A DNA stretch of 18,071 nt from Bacteroidota bacterium. Its GTDB lineage: Bacteria > Bacteroidota > Bacteroidia > Flavobacteriales > Weeksellaceae. Location of the stretch: contig JAFDZJ010000039.1 of the NCBI GenBank assembly GCA_018266965.1, forward strand, positions 1 through 18,071, written 5' to 3'. The notes beneath the pieces were generated by a model. That model did not search any database. It saw only the letters and a list, made by a program, of their open reading frames with translations, and had not been told where the DNA came from. Every line of letters begins with the position of its first letter. Position 1 is the first letter of the stretch. Made by a program: the position numbers and the translations under genes. Below, in pieces: positions 1-6,208 of this stretch.

Positions 1-2030
1 ATTCTATCTCTAAAAAATCCTAAACCTAGGTTTACCTCTTTGGAAGTAATAAATTGAGGTTTTACATCATAGGCAGTTGGGCTAGCATTGTTCACAAAAC
101 TCAACGGTCCAGAACTGTATGGGAAGCCAGAACCAAGTACTGCGGTATTTTCTATTGCATAAGCAGAAATAGGATCATCTCCACCTACTCTTACCCAAGA
201 ACCTTTTACCACAAATCTACTTAGAGAATTGAAATTTTTTACTCCATCAAAAGCATTTCTTACATTGAAAGAAACCCCTGCAGATGGATACCAATAGTTG
301 TAGCTATCTGTTCTTTTGGTAACATCGGAGTTTAAGAATTTGGAACTAGACTCCCCTCTAAGAGTTGCATTGAAAGAAAGGTAGTTTTTGTAGTTCAAAT
401 CCAAATTTCCAAATACCGCATATTTTCTAGAAGTAAGTCTGCTATTGCTCAAACTATATGGTTGGGTTGGTTTGGAAACATTCCATACGGTATATATTCC
501 CGGAATGTTAAGACCAGAACCTCCTGCACTGGTAATTTTAGAATAAGACTCTTGGGTATTGAAACCTGTCAAGAATTTCAAATTCAAATCATCAGTAAGG
601 TCATAATCAAAATTAACTATGAAATCATTATACAATAATCTACTGATAGAGTTATTTTGAGAGAAAGCAGAAGTAATTGCTGTAAGACCAGCAATGGTTG
701 GTTTTTGAGCAGTTCCAGAATACGCATCTCTGAAAGCCATACCATCTCCAACTATGAATTGTGCCGAACCATTGTTACTAACAGTAATATGATCATTAAC
801 CTTATATGCTAGGTTGATGGTACCATTCATAAAAGTAGAGCTGGACATTCCTCTTTCATGTTTTATATTCCAATAAGGATTCTCGTGGAACATAGTCCAA
901 GAGTAAGCTCTATCGTCATTCAAAGCACCTTTCCAAGCACGAATATCTATTTCCGAAGGAGTTTGTAAGATATTGGTATAGATATCTCCGTTGGTTTGGT
1001 TGGTACTAGTAGCAGTTACCGAAACTATACCGTCCAAAGACCATCTATCTTTTTTGAAACCACCTTTGAAGAGAGCAGAGGTTTTTTTCAATTTATCTTC
1101 CATTACGATAAATTCCTTATCTTGTCTGTTCAAGGAAAGGGAAGCGTAACTAGTTGCATCTCCGGTAGCTATGGTAACACCATTGATGATATTAGTACCA
1201 GTTTGGAAAAAACTTCTAACATTATCTTTGTCCAATGGAGCATATTTGAAATATTTAGACGAAGCTATATCATTCAGCGGATAGTTTCCATCATTACCAT
1301 TTATAGAAATAATACCATTACCATCCATATCATACAATGGGATACCAACAGGTAATAATTGTCCTGCAAAAGCTGGATCTGTATAAGCAGGACCCCAAGC
1401 TCCATTTTCCACATGTATTCTTTCTCCGTACCAACCTTGTCCATATTTTTTTTGTCTAGCAGGTACAAAAGCTACATTTTCGAATTCTATACCAGAATTC
1501 AAGGTTACTTTTACTTTTCTAGCACCAGCTGCACCTTTTTTGGTAGTTACGATAATCGCACCATTAACCCCATCCGAACCATAAAGAGCTGCACCTTGCA
1601 TACCTTTTAGGATAGTTTCGGATTCTATCATATCCGATGGTAGTTGGGTGTACATAGCAATTGAGGATTTTACCCCATCTATTACTATCAATGGACTTGT
1701 AGAACCTGTTAATGTTTTGGAACTTCTCAATTTGATGTCAAAAGACCCATTAACACTAGAATCAGACTGGCTAATAGTAAGACCTGCTACTTTACCCGTT
1801 AATGCTTGTACCGCATTTTGGTTATTCGCTTGGTTCAGTTCGGAATTGCTAACTACAGAAACAGAAGAAGTCTGTTGATCTAGTTTTTTCTTGATTCCCA
1901 TAGCTCCGGTAATTATTACCTCGCCAATCTGTTGTTCTTTTATACTGTCTTTTTTTACTTTCTGTGCCGAAGCCAGAGTAAAAGCAGAAGACAATACCAC
2001 AATCATTACACTTGTTGTTATTTTCTTCAT
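1..2030 (-). CDS. SusC/RagA-family TonB-linked outer-membrane protein (partial, C-terminus beyond left edge)
   Basis: The ATG at 2030-2028 opens a frame with no stop to the left edge, giving 676 visible residues. A signal peptide (about 1-22, ending TLASA|Q) is followed at once by a TonB-box-like segment, IGEVIITGAMGIKKK (35-49). The plug domain ends in the SusC signature ILKGMQGAALYGSDGVNGA (140-158) and IIVTTKKG (159-166). The remainder is the beginning of a 22-strand-type barrel with repeated aromatic and polar strands; the last visible part (KEVNLGLGFFRDR) resembles late barrel strands. SusC proteins are about 1000 residues, so roughly 300 are missing. The family imports glycans, peptides or other large ligands across the outer membrane with a SusD lipoprotein, whose gene would be expected further left. 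The substrate cannot be told. The carboxypeptidase-like N-terminal domain common in this family is absent. Confidence 0.95.
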   Translation of the reverse strand, partial: MKKITTSVMIVVLSSAFTLASAQKVKKDSIKEQQIGEVIITGAMGIKKKLDQQTSSVSVVSNSELNQANNQNAVQALTGKVAGLTISQSDSSVNGSFDIKLRSSKTLTGSTSPLIVIDGVKSSIAMYTQLPSDMIESETILKGMQGAALYGSDGVNGAIIVTTKKGAAGARKVKVTLNSGIEFENVAFVPARQKKYGQGWYGERIHVENGAWGPAYTDPAFAGQLLPVGIPLYDMDGNGIISINGNDGNYPLNDIASSKYFKYAPLDKDNVRSFFQTGTNIINGVTIATGDATSYASLSLNRQDKEFIVMEDKLKKTSALFKGGFKKDRWSLDGIVSVTATSTNQTNGDIYTNILQTPSEIDIRAWKGALNDDRAYSWTMFHENPYWNIKHERGMSSSTFMNGTINLAYKVNDHITVSNNGSAQFIVGDGMAFRDAYSGTAQKPTIAGLTAITSAFSQNNSISRLLYNDFIVNFDYDLTDDLNLKFLTGFNTQESYSKITSAGGSGLNIPGIYTVWNVSKPTQPYSLSNSRLTSRKYAVFGNLDLNYKNYLSFNATLRGESSSKFLNSDVTKRTDSYNYWYPSAGVSFNVRNAFDGVKNFNSLSRFVVKGSWVRVGGDDPISAYAIENTAVLGSGFPYSSGPLSFVNNASPTAYDVKPQFITSKEVNLGLGFFRDR

Positions 2031-2224
2031 ATTATTACACTATATTATTATTAAATAGTATGCAAAAGTCTGAAAAAAAAAATTAATTTTCACTTTTTTT
2101 TAACTTTTTTTTGAAAAAACACCAACAAATGTTAAATATCATCATTCAAAAGCTAAATTTTCTAAAATTTACAATCTTCAAAATTGTTGTATTTAGTAGT
2201 TTTTACCACTTTATATAAGTTTCA

Positions 2225-2256
2225 TTTGTCCAAATCCAGAAAAAAAGATACTTTTG
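2225..2256 (+). promoter_or_regulatory. Bacteroidota-type promoter for the MBL-fold gene
   Basis: TTTG at 2225-2228 (-33 box) is separated by 20 nt from TACTTTTG at 2249-2256, an exact match to the TAnnTTTG -7 box. Transcription would start near 2262. This is the best two-box promoter seen in the window. It is predicted from the consensus only. Confidence 0.55.
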
Positions 2257-2320
2257 AACTTAGGACTATCAAATGTTTTTTTTTGATTTTTCTTTTTATA
2301 ATTATTTTAAAATTAACAAT

Positions 2321-3187
2321 ATGAAATTATATCCTTTGCAGTGTGGAAAATTCAAATTAGATGGTGGTGCTATGTTCGGGGTAGTTCCTAAATCTCTATG
2401 GGAAAAAACAAATCCTGCCGACGAGAAAAATCTTATCGAATTAGGAACTCGCTCACTTTTGGTGGAAGATGGAAAAAAACTTATCCTTATCGATTGTGGT
2501 TTGGGAAACAAACAAGACAGTAAATTCTTTGGACATTATTCATTATTTGGCGATGACACCTTGGATAAAAATCTCAAAAAATTCGGTTTTGTAAAAGAAG
2601 ACATTACCGATGTATTCCTTACCCACCTACACTTTGACCATTGTGGTGGTGCTATCGAATGGAATGATGAAAAATCAGGATATAGACCAGCCTTCCAAAA
2701 TGCTAATTTTTGGACCAATGAAAATCATTGGGATTGGGCAACACAACCCAATTCCAGAGAAAAAGCCAGTTTCCTAACAGAAAATATTATCCCAATACAA
2801 GAAAGTGGACAACTCAATTTTCTCCCATTGCCAACAATAGGCAATTATGGTTTTGCACCAGATCTGAAAATGGATGTAATATTTGTAGATGGACATACCG
2901 AAAAACAAATGCTCCCAGTGTTACAATACCAAGAAAAAACAATAGTTTTTGCCGCCGACCTTATCCCAACCAGTGGACATATTCCACAAGTATATGTAAT
3001 GGGTTACGACACTCGACCTTTGCTAACATTAGAAGAAAAAGGCAAATTCCTGAAACAATGTATCGACAACGACTACCTATTATTTTTCGAACACGATGCA
3101 CACCACGAATTAGCTTCTCTAAAAATGACAGAAAAAGGAGTAAAACTCGATCAAACATATAGTTTCAACGAAGTATTTGGGTATTAA
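2321..3187 (+). CDS. MBL-fold (metallo-beta-lactamase superfamily) hydrolase
   Basis: This 288-residue protein has the dinuclear-zinc signature THLHFDHCGG (His102, His104, Asp106, His107), with further probable ligands His192 (VDGHTEKQ), Asp213 (FAADLIPT) and a late His in EHDAHH (258 or 261). The overall layout resembles lactonase-like or YtnP-like MBL hydrolases, a group that includes acyl-homoserine-lactone-degrading enzymes. The substrate is not determinable here. There is no signal peptide, so it is probably cytoplasmic. I chose the ATG at 2321 (MKLYPLQCGKF) over the in-frame ATG at 2273, because the extra 16 residues are Phe/Tyr/Asn-rich and look like translated leader. Expression is probably from the promoter at 2225-2256. 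It lies 114 bp before coaE on the same strand, with a repeat-like element between them. Confidence 0.9.
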   Translation: MKLYPLQCGKFKLDGGAMFGVVPKSLWEKTNPADEKNLIELGTRSLLVEDGKKLILIDCGLGNKQDSKFFGHYSLFGDDTLDKNLKKFGFVKEDITDVFLTHLHFDHCGGAIEWNDEKSGYRPAFQNANFWTNENHWDWATQPNSREKASFLTENIIPIQESGQLNFLPLPTIGNYGFAPDLKMDVIFVDGHTEKQMLPVLQYQEKTIVFAADLIPTSGHIPQVYVMGYDTRPLLTLEEKGKFLKQCIDNDYLLFFEHDAHHELASLKMTEKGVKLDQTYSFNEVFGY

Positions 3188-3200
3188 TATTTTTTATTGG

Positions 3201-3283
3201 GGCAGCTTTTCCGCCTTCCACTCCCGCTTTTTCTATTTTTGCTTGGGCAAAAATAGAAAAGAGCTCCGTTCAAGTCGGGCTGC
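3201..3283. repeat. REP-like structured intergenic element with 14-bp perfect hairpin
   Basis: The central inverted repeat TTTTCTATTTTTGC (3229-3242) and GCAAAAATAGAAAA (3247-3260) is perfect over 14 bp with a 4-nt loop (TTGG). Outer arms GCAGC (3202-3206) and GCTGC (3279-3283) also pair. The flanks (CTTCCACTCCCGC on the left, GAGCTCCGTTCAAGTCGGG on the right) are much more GC-rich than the surroundings. I recall similar flanks as multicopy intergenic repeats in flavobacterial genomes, but copy number cannot be checked here. Position between two co-directional genes would also fit an attenuating hairpin or an mRNA stabiliser. Confidence 0.6.
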
Positions 3284-3301
3284 AAACTAACGCACAACAA
3301 A

Positions 3302-3904
3302 ATGACAAAACTAATAGGCATAACAGGAGGTATTGGCAGTGGAAAATCCACTGTTGCACAATACATTCAGGGAAAAGGTTTTCCCATCTACAACTCCGAT
3401 TATTGGGCAAAAGAATTAGTGAATATCGACCAAAATTTGAAATTAAAAATCACACAACTTTTGGGTGAAAATGCCTACCACAATCAAAAATATAACAGAA
3501 AATGGGTGGCAGATAAAGTTTTCAAAAATCATGACTTGTTGCAACAACTCAACCAAATTATACACCCGGCAGTTGCTAAGCACTTTCACAATTGGGTGTC
3601 TCAACAAAATAGCAGTTTTATTTTCAAAGAAACCGCATTATTATTTGAATTAGGACTACATAAAAATTGCTACAAAACCATATTGGTAACTGCCGATGAA
3701 GAAATTAGGATACATAGAGTCATGCAAAGAGACCACAAAACTCATGAAGAAGTAACTGAAATTTTGCTAAAACAAATGCCTGAAAATAAAAAAAGAGAAT
3801 TTGCAGATTTCGTAATCTTTAACAATGATACTATTGCAGATTGCCTACAAAAAACCGACGAAGTCTTGGAGAAATTAATTCAACTCGACAATAATATTCT
3901 TTAA
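3302..3904 (+). CDS. coaE: Dephospho-CoA kinase
   Basis: CoaE phosphorylates the 3'-hydroxyl of dephospho-CoA with ATP, the last step of coenzyme A synthesis, in the cytoplasm. The 200-residue length is standard. The protein opens with MTKLIGITGGIGSGKSTVAQ, whose GGIGSGKS P-loop lies at residues 9-16. It continues with NSD (31-33, acidic substrate-side residue), a lid-type segment RVMQRD (139-144) and ADFVIFNN (168-175), typical near the CoaE C-terminus. The start at 3302 puts the P-loop at its usual place. The upstream leader contains a repeat-like hairpin element. The last 30 bp overlap the 3' end of the convergent HAD gene. Confidence 0.96.
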   Translation: MTKLIGITGGIGSGKSTVAQYIQGKGFPIYNSDYWAKELVNIDQNLKLKITQLLGENAYHNQKYNRKWVADKVFKNHDLLQQLNQIIHPAVAKHFHNWVSQQNSSFIFKETALLFELGLHKNCYKTILVTADEEIRIHRVMQRDHKTHEEVTEILLKQMPENKKREFADFVIFNNDTIADCLQKTDEVLEKLIQLDNNIL

Positions 3905-4582
3905 TCCTGATAGTTGAGTGATTGTTTTTACACCTTTTGTAGGATTATTTTCTTGTAATACTTCAAAAAAAACAACATCAAGTCCAAAAGCAATTGCACC
4001 TTCTACATCGGCAATCCAATCATCTCCCACCATCAAACTTTCAGATTTGTTGGCATTTGCTTTGTCCAATGCAAGTTGAAAAATTTCCGATTTTGGCTTT
4101 CGGATATTCAGCTCATCAGCAGAAGTTATGGTTTGGAAATATTTGGAAATACCCGACTTTTCCACTTTTCTGTGGGTAACATCTTGGAAACCATTAGAAA
4201 TAATATGAAGCGAAAAATTCTTGGATTGCAAATAGTCCAAAAGCTCTACACAACCTTCTAACAGGTGATTATAGACAATAATTTCGTCCAAAAATTGACT
4301 TTCAAAATACTCGGACAACTCCCAATCGTCTATTCCAAAATGTAAAAAACTATCATAAAAGCGATGTTTTCTTAGGTAGTCTTTATCTATTTCTCCTTCT
4401 CTAATCTTTGCCCAAAGCACTTCGTTGATGTCATAAAAAACTTGATGAAAAACTTTAAATTCCAAATGATATTTCTTTTGAATATTTTTTCTTTCGAATA
4501 AGTTTTCTAGTGTTAGATAGGCGTTTTTCCTATGATCCCAAAGGGTATTGTCGAGGTCAAAAAAAATGTGTCTTATTTTCAT
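3875..4582 (-). CDS. HAD-family hydrolase, YjjG-like (pyrimidine nucleotidase type)
   Basis: This 235-residue protein carries all four HAD motifs: FFDLDNTLWDH (nucleophile Asp9, acid/base Asp11), HIISNG (Ser129), Lys162 in RKPKSE, and GDDWIAD (Asp187/Asp188, Asp192). The WDH after motif I and the helical cap fit the YjjG/TIGR02254 group, which in E. coli removes phosphate from non-canonical pyrimidine nucleotides; that specificity is inferred here. The ATG at 4582 is preferred to a TTG three codons earlier. It is third in a probable minus-strand operon, 33 bp after the 44-residue ORF. Its 3' end runs 30 bp into coaE. Confidence 0.9.
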   Translation of the reverse strand: MKIRHIFFDLDNTLWDHRKNAYLTLENLFERKNIQKKYHLEFKVFHQVFYDINEVLWAKIREGEIDKDYLRKHRFYDSFLHFGIDDWELSEYFESQFLDEIIVYNHLLEGCVELLDYLQSKNFSLHIISNGFQDVTHRKVEKSGISKYFQTITSADELNIRKPKSEIFQLALDKANANKSESLMVGDDWIADVEGAIAFGLDVVFFEVLQENNPTKGVKTITQLSGLKNIIVELN

Positions 4583-4615
4583 AAGGCACAAATTTAGTTA
4601 AAAAAATTATCAGTA

Positions 4616-4750
4616 TTAATTTTTACAAATCACAAAAACTTTTTTTCTAGATTTCAAAGTTGAAAGGCTTTTGGAGAAATCCAAAATAAATTTGATAGTT
4701 TGTGGTTTAGGGACAAATTTATTCACCCTAACAGAGTCATTTTTTTTCAT
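4616..4750 (-). CDS. Small hypothetical protein (44 aa) downstream of sigma factor
   Basis: The frame starts at the ATG at 4750-4748 and stops with TAA at 4618-4616. It reads MKKNDSVRVNKFVPKPQTIK, then FILDFSKSLSTLKSRKK and VFVICKN. It is basic, with one amphipathic helix-like stretch (about residues 18-33) and no signal peptide or membrane segment. It sits 49 bp after the sigma-factor stop and 33 bp before the HAD gene, same strand, so it fits within one transcript. I recall short proteins of the form KPxxxTIxFILxFSKSL encoded after ECF sigma genes in flavobacteria, which supports a real gene; this recollection is unverified. The function is unknown. It might act on the sigma factor or simply be co-transcribed. 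Confidence 0.65.
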   Translation of the reverse strand: MKKNDSVRVNKFVPKPQTIKFILDFSKSLSTLKSRKKVFVICKN

Positions 4751-4799
4751 AGGCTTTTAGTTGTTTGTATTATTTTATAACGAAGTTTTTTTCAATATA

Positions 4800-5393
4800 T
4801 TATTCCAGTGAAAGAATAATATTATTATCGTTCATCATTTTTCTTAAATTGATGATGGCATACCTTACCCTACCCAATGTAGTATTGATACTTGTATTAG
4901 TTTTTTCAGCAATTTCTTTGAAACTCAATTCCTCAAAAAATCTTAACTGAATGATTTCTTGTTGATTTTCCGGCAAATAAATCAACATCTTTTTTATATC
5001 TTCTATTATTTGGGATTTCACCAATTGCTCCTCGATATTATCTGTATTGGAAGGTAAAAAATCAAAAATGGAAAATTCTTGTTCGTTTTGTTGAGTTTCA
5101 GAAATTGTTTTTTTTCTGGATTTGGCTCGGTAATAGTCTATTATAAGGTTGTTGGCTATTCTTTTTAACCAAATTACAAATTTACCCTCATCATTGTATC
5201 TATTTTCTTTTATAAAAACAATAGCTTTCATAAAGGTATCTTGGAAAATATCATTGGACAAATCATCATCCAAAACTTTGTAAAAAATGGTAGAGAAAAT
5301 TTCTTTTTGGTGTCTGGAAATAAGTACCTCTATGGCTTTTTCGTTTCCAATTTGGTACATCTTTATCAATTGATAGTCATCTAAATTTTTCAT
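4800..5393 (-). CDS. RNA polymerase sigma-70 family factor (ECF type)
   Basis: This 197-residue protein has only sigma regions 2 and 4. Region 2 lies at about 25-95 (SRHQKEIF, then NDIFQDTFMKAI, FVIWLKRIANNLIIDYYR). A linker follows (about 96-125, Gln/Glu-rich), then region 4 at about 130-187 (YLPENQQEIIQLRFFEELS, then FKEIAEKTNTSINTTLGRVR as the helix-turn-helix). That architecture is typical of ECF sigma factors that direct RNA polymerase to alternative promoters. No anti-sigma factor with a membrane segment is adjacent; the next gene is only 44 residues long, so control is not evident from the context. A perfect inverted repeat lies 18 bp before the start codon. Confidence 0.92.
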   Translation of the reverse strand: MKNLDDYQLIKMYQIGNEKAIEVLISRHQKEIFSTIFYKVLDDDLSNDIFQDTFMKAIVFIKENRYNDEGKFVIWLKRIANNLIIDYYRAKSRKKTISETQQNEQEFSIFDFLPSNTDNIEEQLVKSQIIEDIKKMLIYLPENQQEIIQLRFFEELSFKEIAEKTNTSINTTLGRVRYAIINLRKMMNDNNIILSLE

Positions 5394-5410
5394 ATACTTT
5401 TATTTTTTCA

Positions 5411-5429
5411 ATTCGTACTTTGTACGAAT
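5411..5429. promoter_or_regulatory. Perfect 8-bp inverted repeat upstream of the sigma-factor gene
   Basis: ATTCGTAC (5411-5418), TTT spacer, GTACGAAT (5422-5429). The right half is the exact reverse complement of the left. It lies 18 bp before the sigma-factor ATG, so it could be an operator or a small hairpin in the 5' leader. No exact TAnnTTTG box was found beside it. Confidence 0.4.
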
Positions 5430-5618
5430 ATCGTTACGGTTAGTAAATTAACAAGAAGTAGATTTGCTCTATAAATTTAGATTTTTTTATTTTGGGTAAA
5501 TATATATATATTTTATGAGATTGTGATGAAAAATTTAAAAAAAATTAAATTTCATTAAATTCCTTCCATCGTTTAACTCAAAACATTTCAAAAAACAACA
5601 AACAAATATTTGGAATGT

Positions 5619-6089
5619 TTATTTAGCAAAAACAACCAACGGGATATTAACTGTAATATTTGCATTTACCCCATCTAATTTTTTACCTCGTATATCGTTG
5701 TATGCAAAACTGTATCCAGCAGTAAAATCTAGTATCCCAAAAAGAGAAATTCCAACTTTTGGACTGATTGCTTGTGTAGAAACCTCTGTACCTACAATAA
5801 AATAATAAGGATGTTGTATTGCTGTATTATCATTTGTATTCCATAAAAAATCGCCTTGTAGTTTTGGTATGAAAGCAATTTTGTCTTTCACTTCGCCTAT
5901 CTGCACACCACCACCTAATCTATATAAAAAATTATCATTTTTCAAAAAAATATAACGAAGTCCCAATTCTCCAAAGCTCTGTTTTTGATATTGATAGCCT
6001 ACAAATGCAGCTACATGACTTGTAAGTTGAGCCTGTAAAGCATACCAACCAAAAAAAATTAAAAAAGAAATGGTTATTTTTTTAAACAT
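5619..6089 (-). CDS. Hypothetical secreted/outer-membrane beta-rich protein
   Basis: This 156-residue protein starts with a signal peptide (MFKKITISFLIFFGWYALQA|Q, cleavage after about residue 20). The mature part alternates short strands rich in aromatic and Gly residues (FVGYQYQKQ, ELGLRYIFL, YRLGGGVQIG, PYYFIVGTEVS, ISLFGILDFTAGYSFAY) and ends in a strand-like stretch closing with Phe-Ala-Lys (NIPLVVFAK). This suggests a small outer-membrane beta-barrel of about eight strands, inferred from pattern only. No family is recognised. It is divergently transcribed from the oligopeptidase gene, with its own promoter-like boxes in the 119-bp gap. The 225-bp stretch before the sigma-factor gene (5394-5618) holds no convincing gene. 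Confidence 0.75.
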   Translation of the reverse strand: MFKKITISFLIFFGWYALQAQLTSHVAAFVGYQYQKQSFGELGLRYIFLKNDNFLYRLGGGVQIGEVKDKIAFIPKLQGDFLWNTNDNTAIQHPYYFIVGTEVSTQAISPKVGISLFGILDFTAGYSFAYNDIRGKKLDGVNANITVNIPLVVFAK

Positions 6090-6108
6090 ATTATTTTTTT
6101 TTCGATGA

Positions 6109-6141
6109 CAAATTTAAAAAGAAATTTATGGACAAAACAAA
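6109..6141 (-). promoter_or_regulatory. Bacteroidota-type promoter for the small beta-rich protein gene
   Basis: Read on the minus strand, TAAATTTG at 6116-6109 exactly matches TAnnTTTG. A TTTG at 6141-6138 lies 21 nt upstream; another at 6136-6133 lies 16 nt upstream. Transcription would start about 10-15 nt before the ATG at 6089, consistent with the short leaders common in the phylum. Confidence 0.45.
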
Positions 6142-6183
6142 ACTTTTGATGGTTTTGAAATACTAGCAGAATGTTTATTATTC

Positions 6184-6199
6184 TATCTTTGCAAAGATA
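6184..6199 (+). promoter_or_regulatory. -7 promoter box within a perfect 16-bp palindrome upstream of oligopeptidase B
   Basis: TATCTTTG (6184-6191) exactly matches the TAnnTTTG -7 box and lies 17 nt before the ATG at 6209. The next eight bases, CAAAGATA, are its reverse complement, so the same box is also present on the minus strand. No clear -33 TTTG stands at the usual spacing (the nearest is 26 nt away at 6154-6157). Confidence 0.5.
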
Positions 6200-6208
6200 A
6201 AATTTTAC

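Noticed and set aside
996..1878. Plus-strand frames inside the SusC-like gene
   Set aside because: They lie antisense to a 676-residue frame with clear family motifs and have no recognisable domains.
2031..2224. Minus-strand promoter for the SusC-like gene
   Set aside because: Only near matches with a 3-nt gap (TA-nnn-TTTG) were found, at about 2128 and 2146; no exact TAnnTTTG box.
2273..2320. Upstream ATG extending the MBL-fold protein by 16 residues
   Set aside because: The added residues are Phe/Tyr/Asn-rich translated leader, and the natural N-terminus of the fold begins with MKLYPL at 2321.
5581..5620. Imperfect inverted repeat AAACATTTC / GGAATGTTT as a terminator of the small beta-rich gene
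   Set aside because: The right arm overlaps the stop codon, the loop is 22 nt and one pair is G-U, so it is too weak to call.
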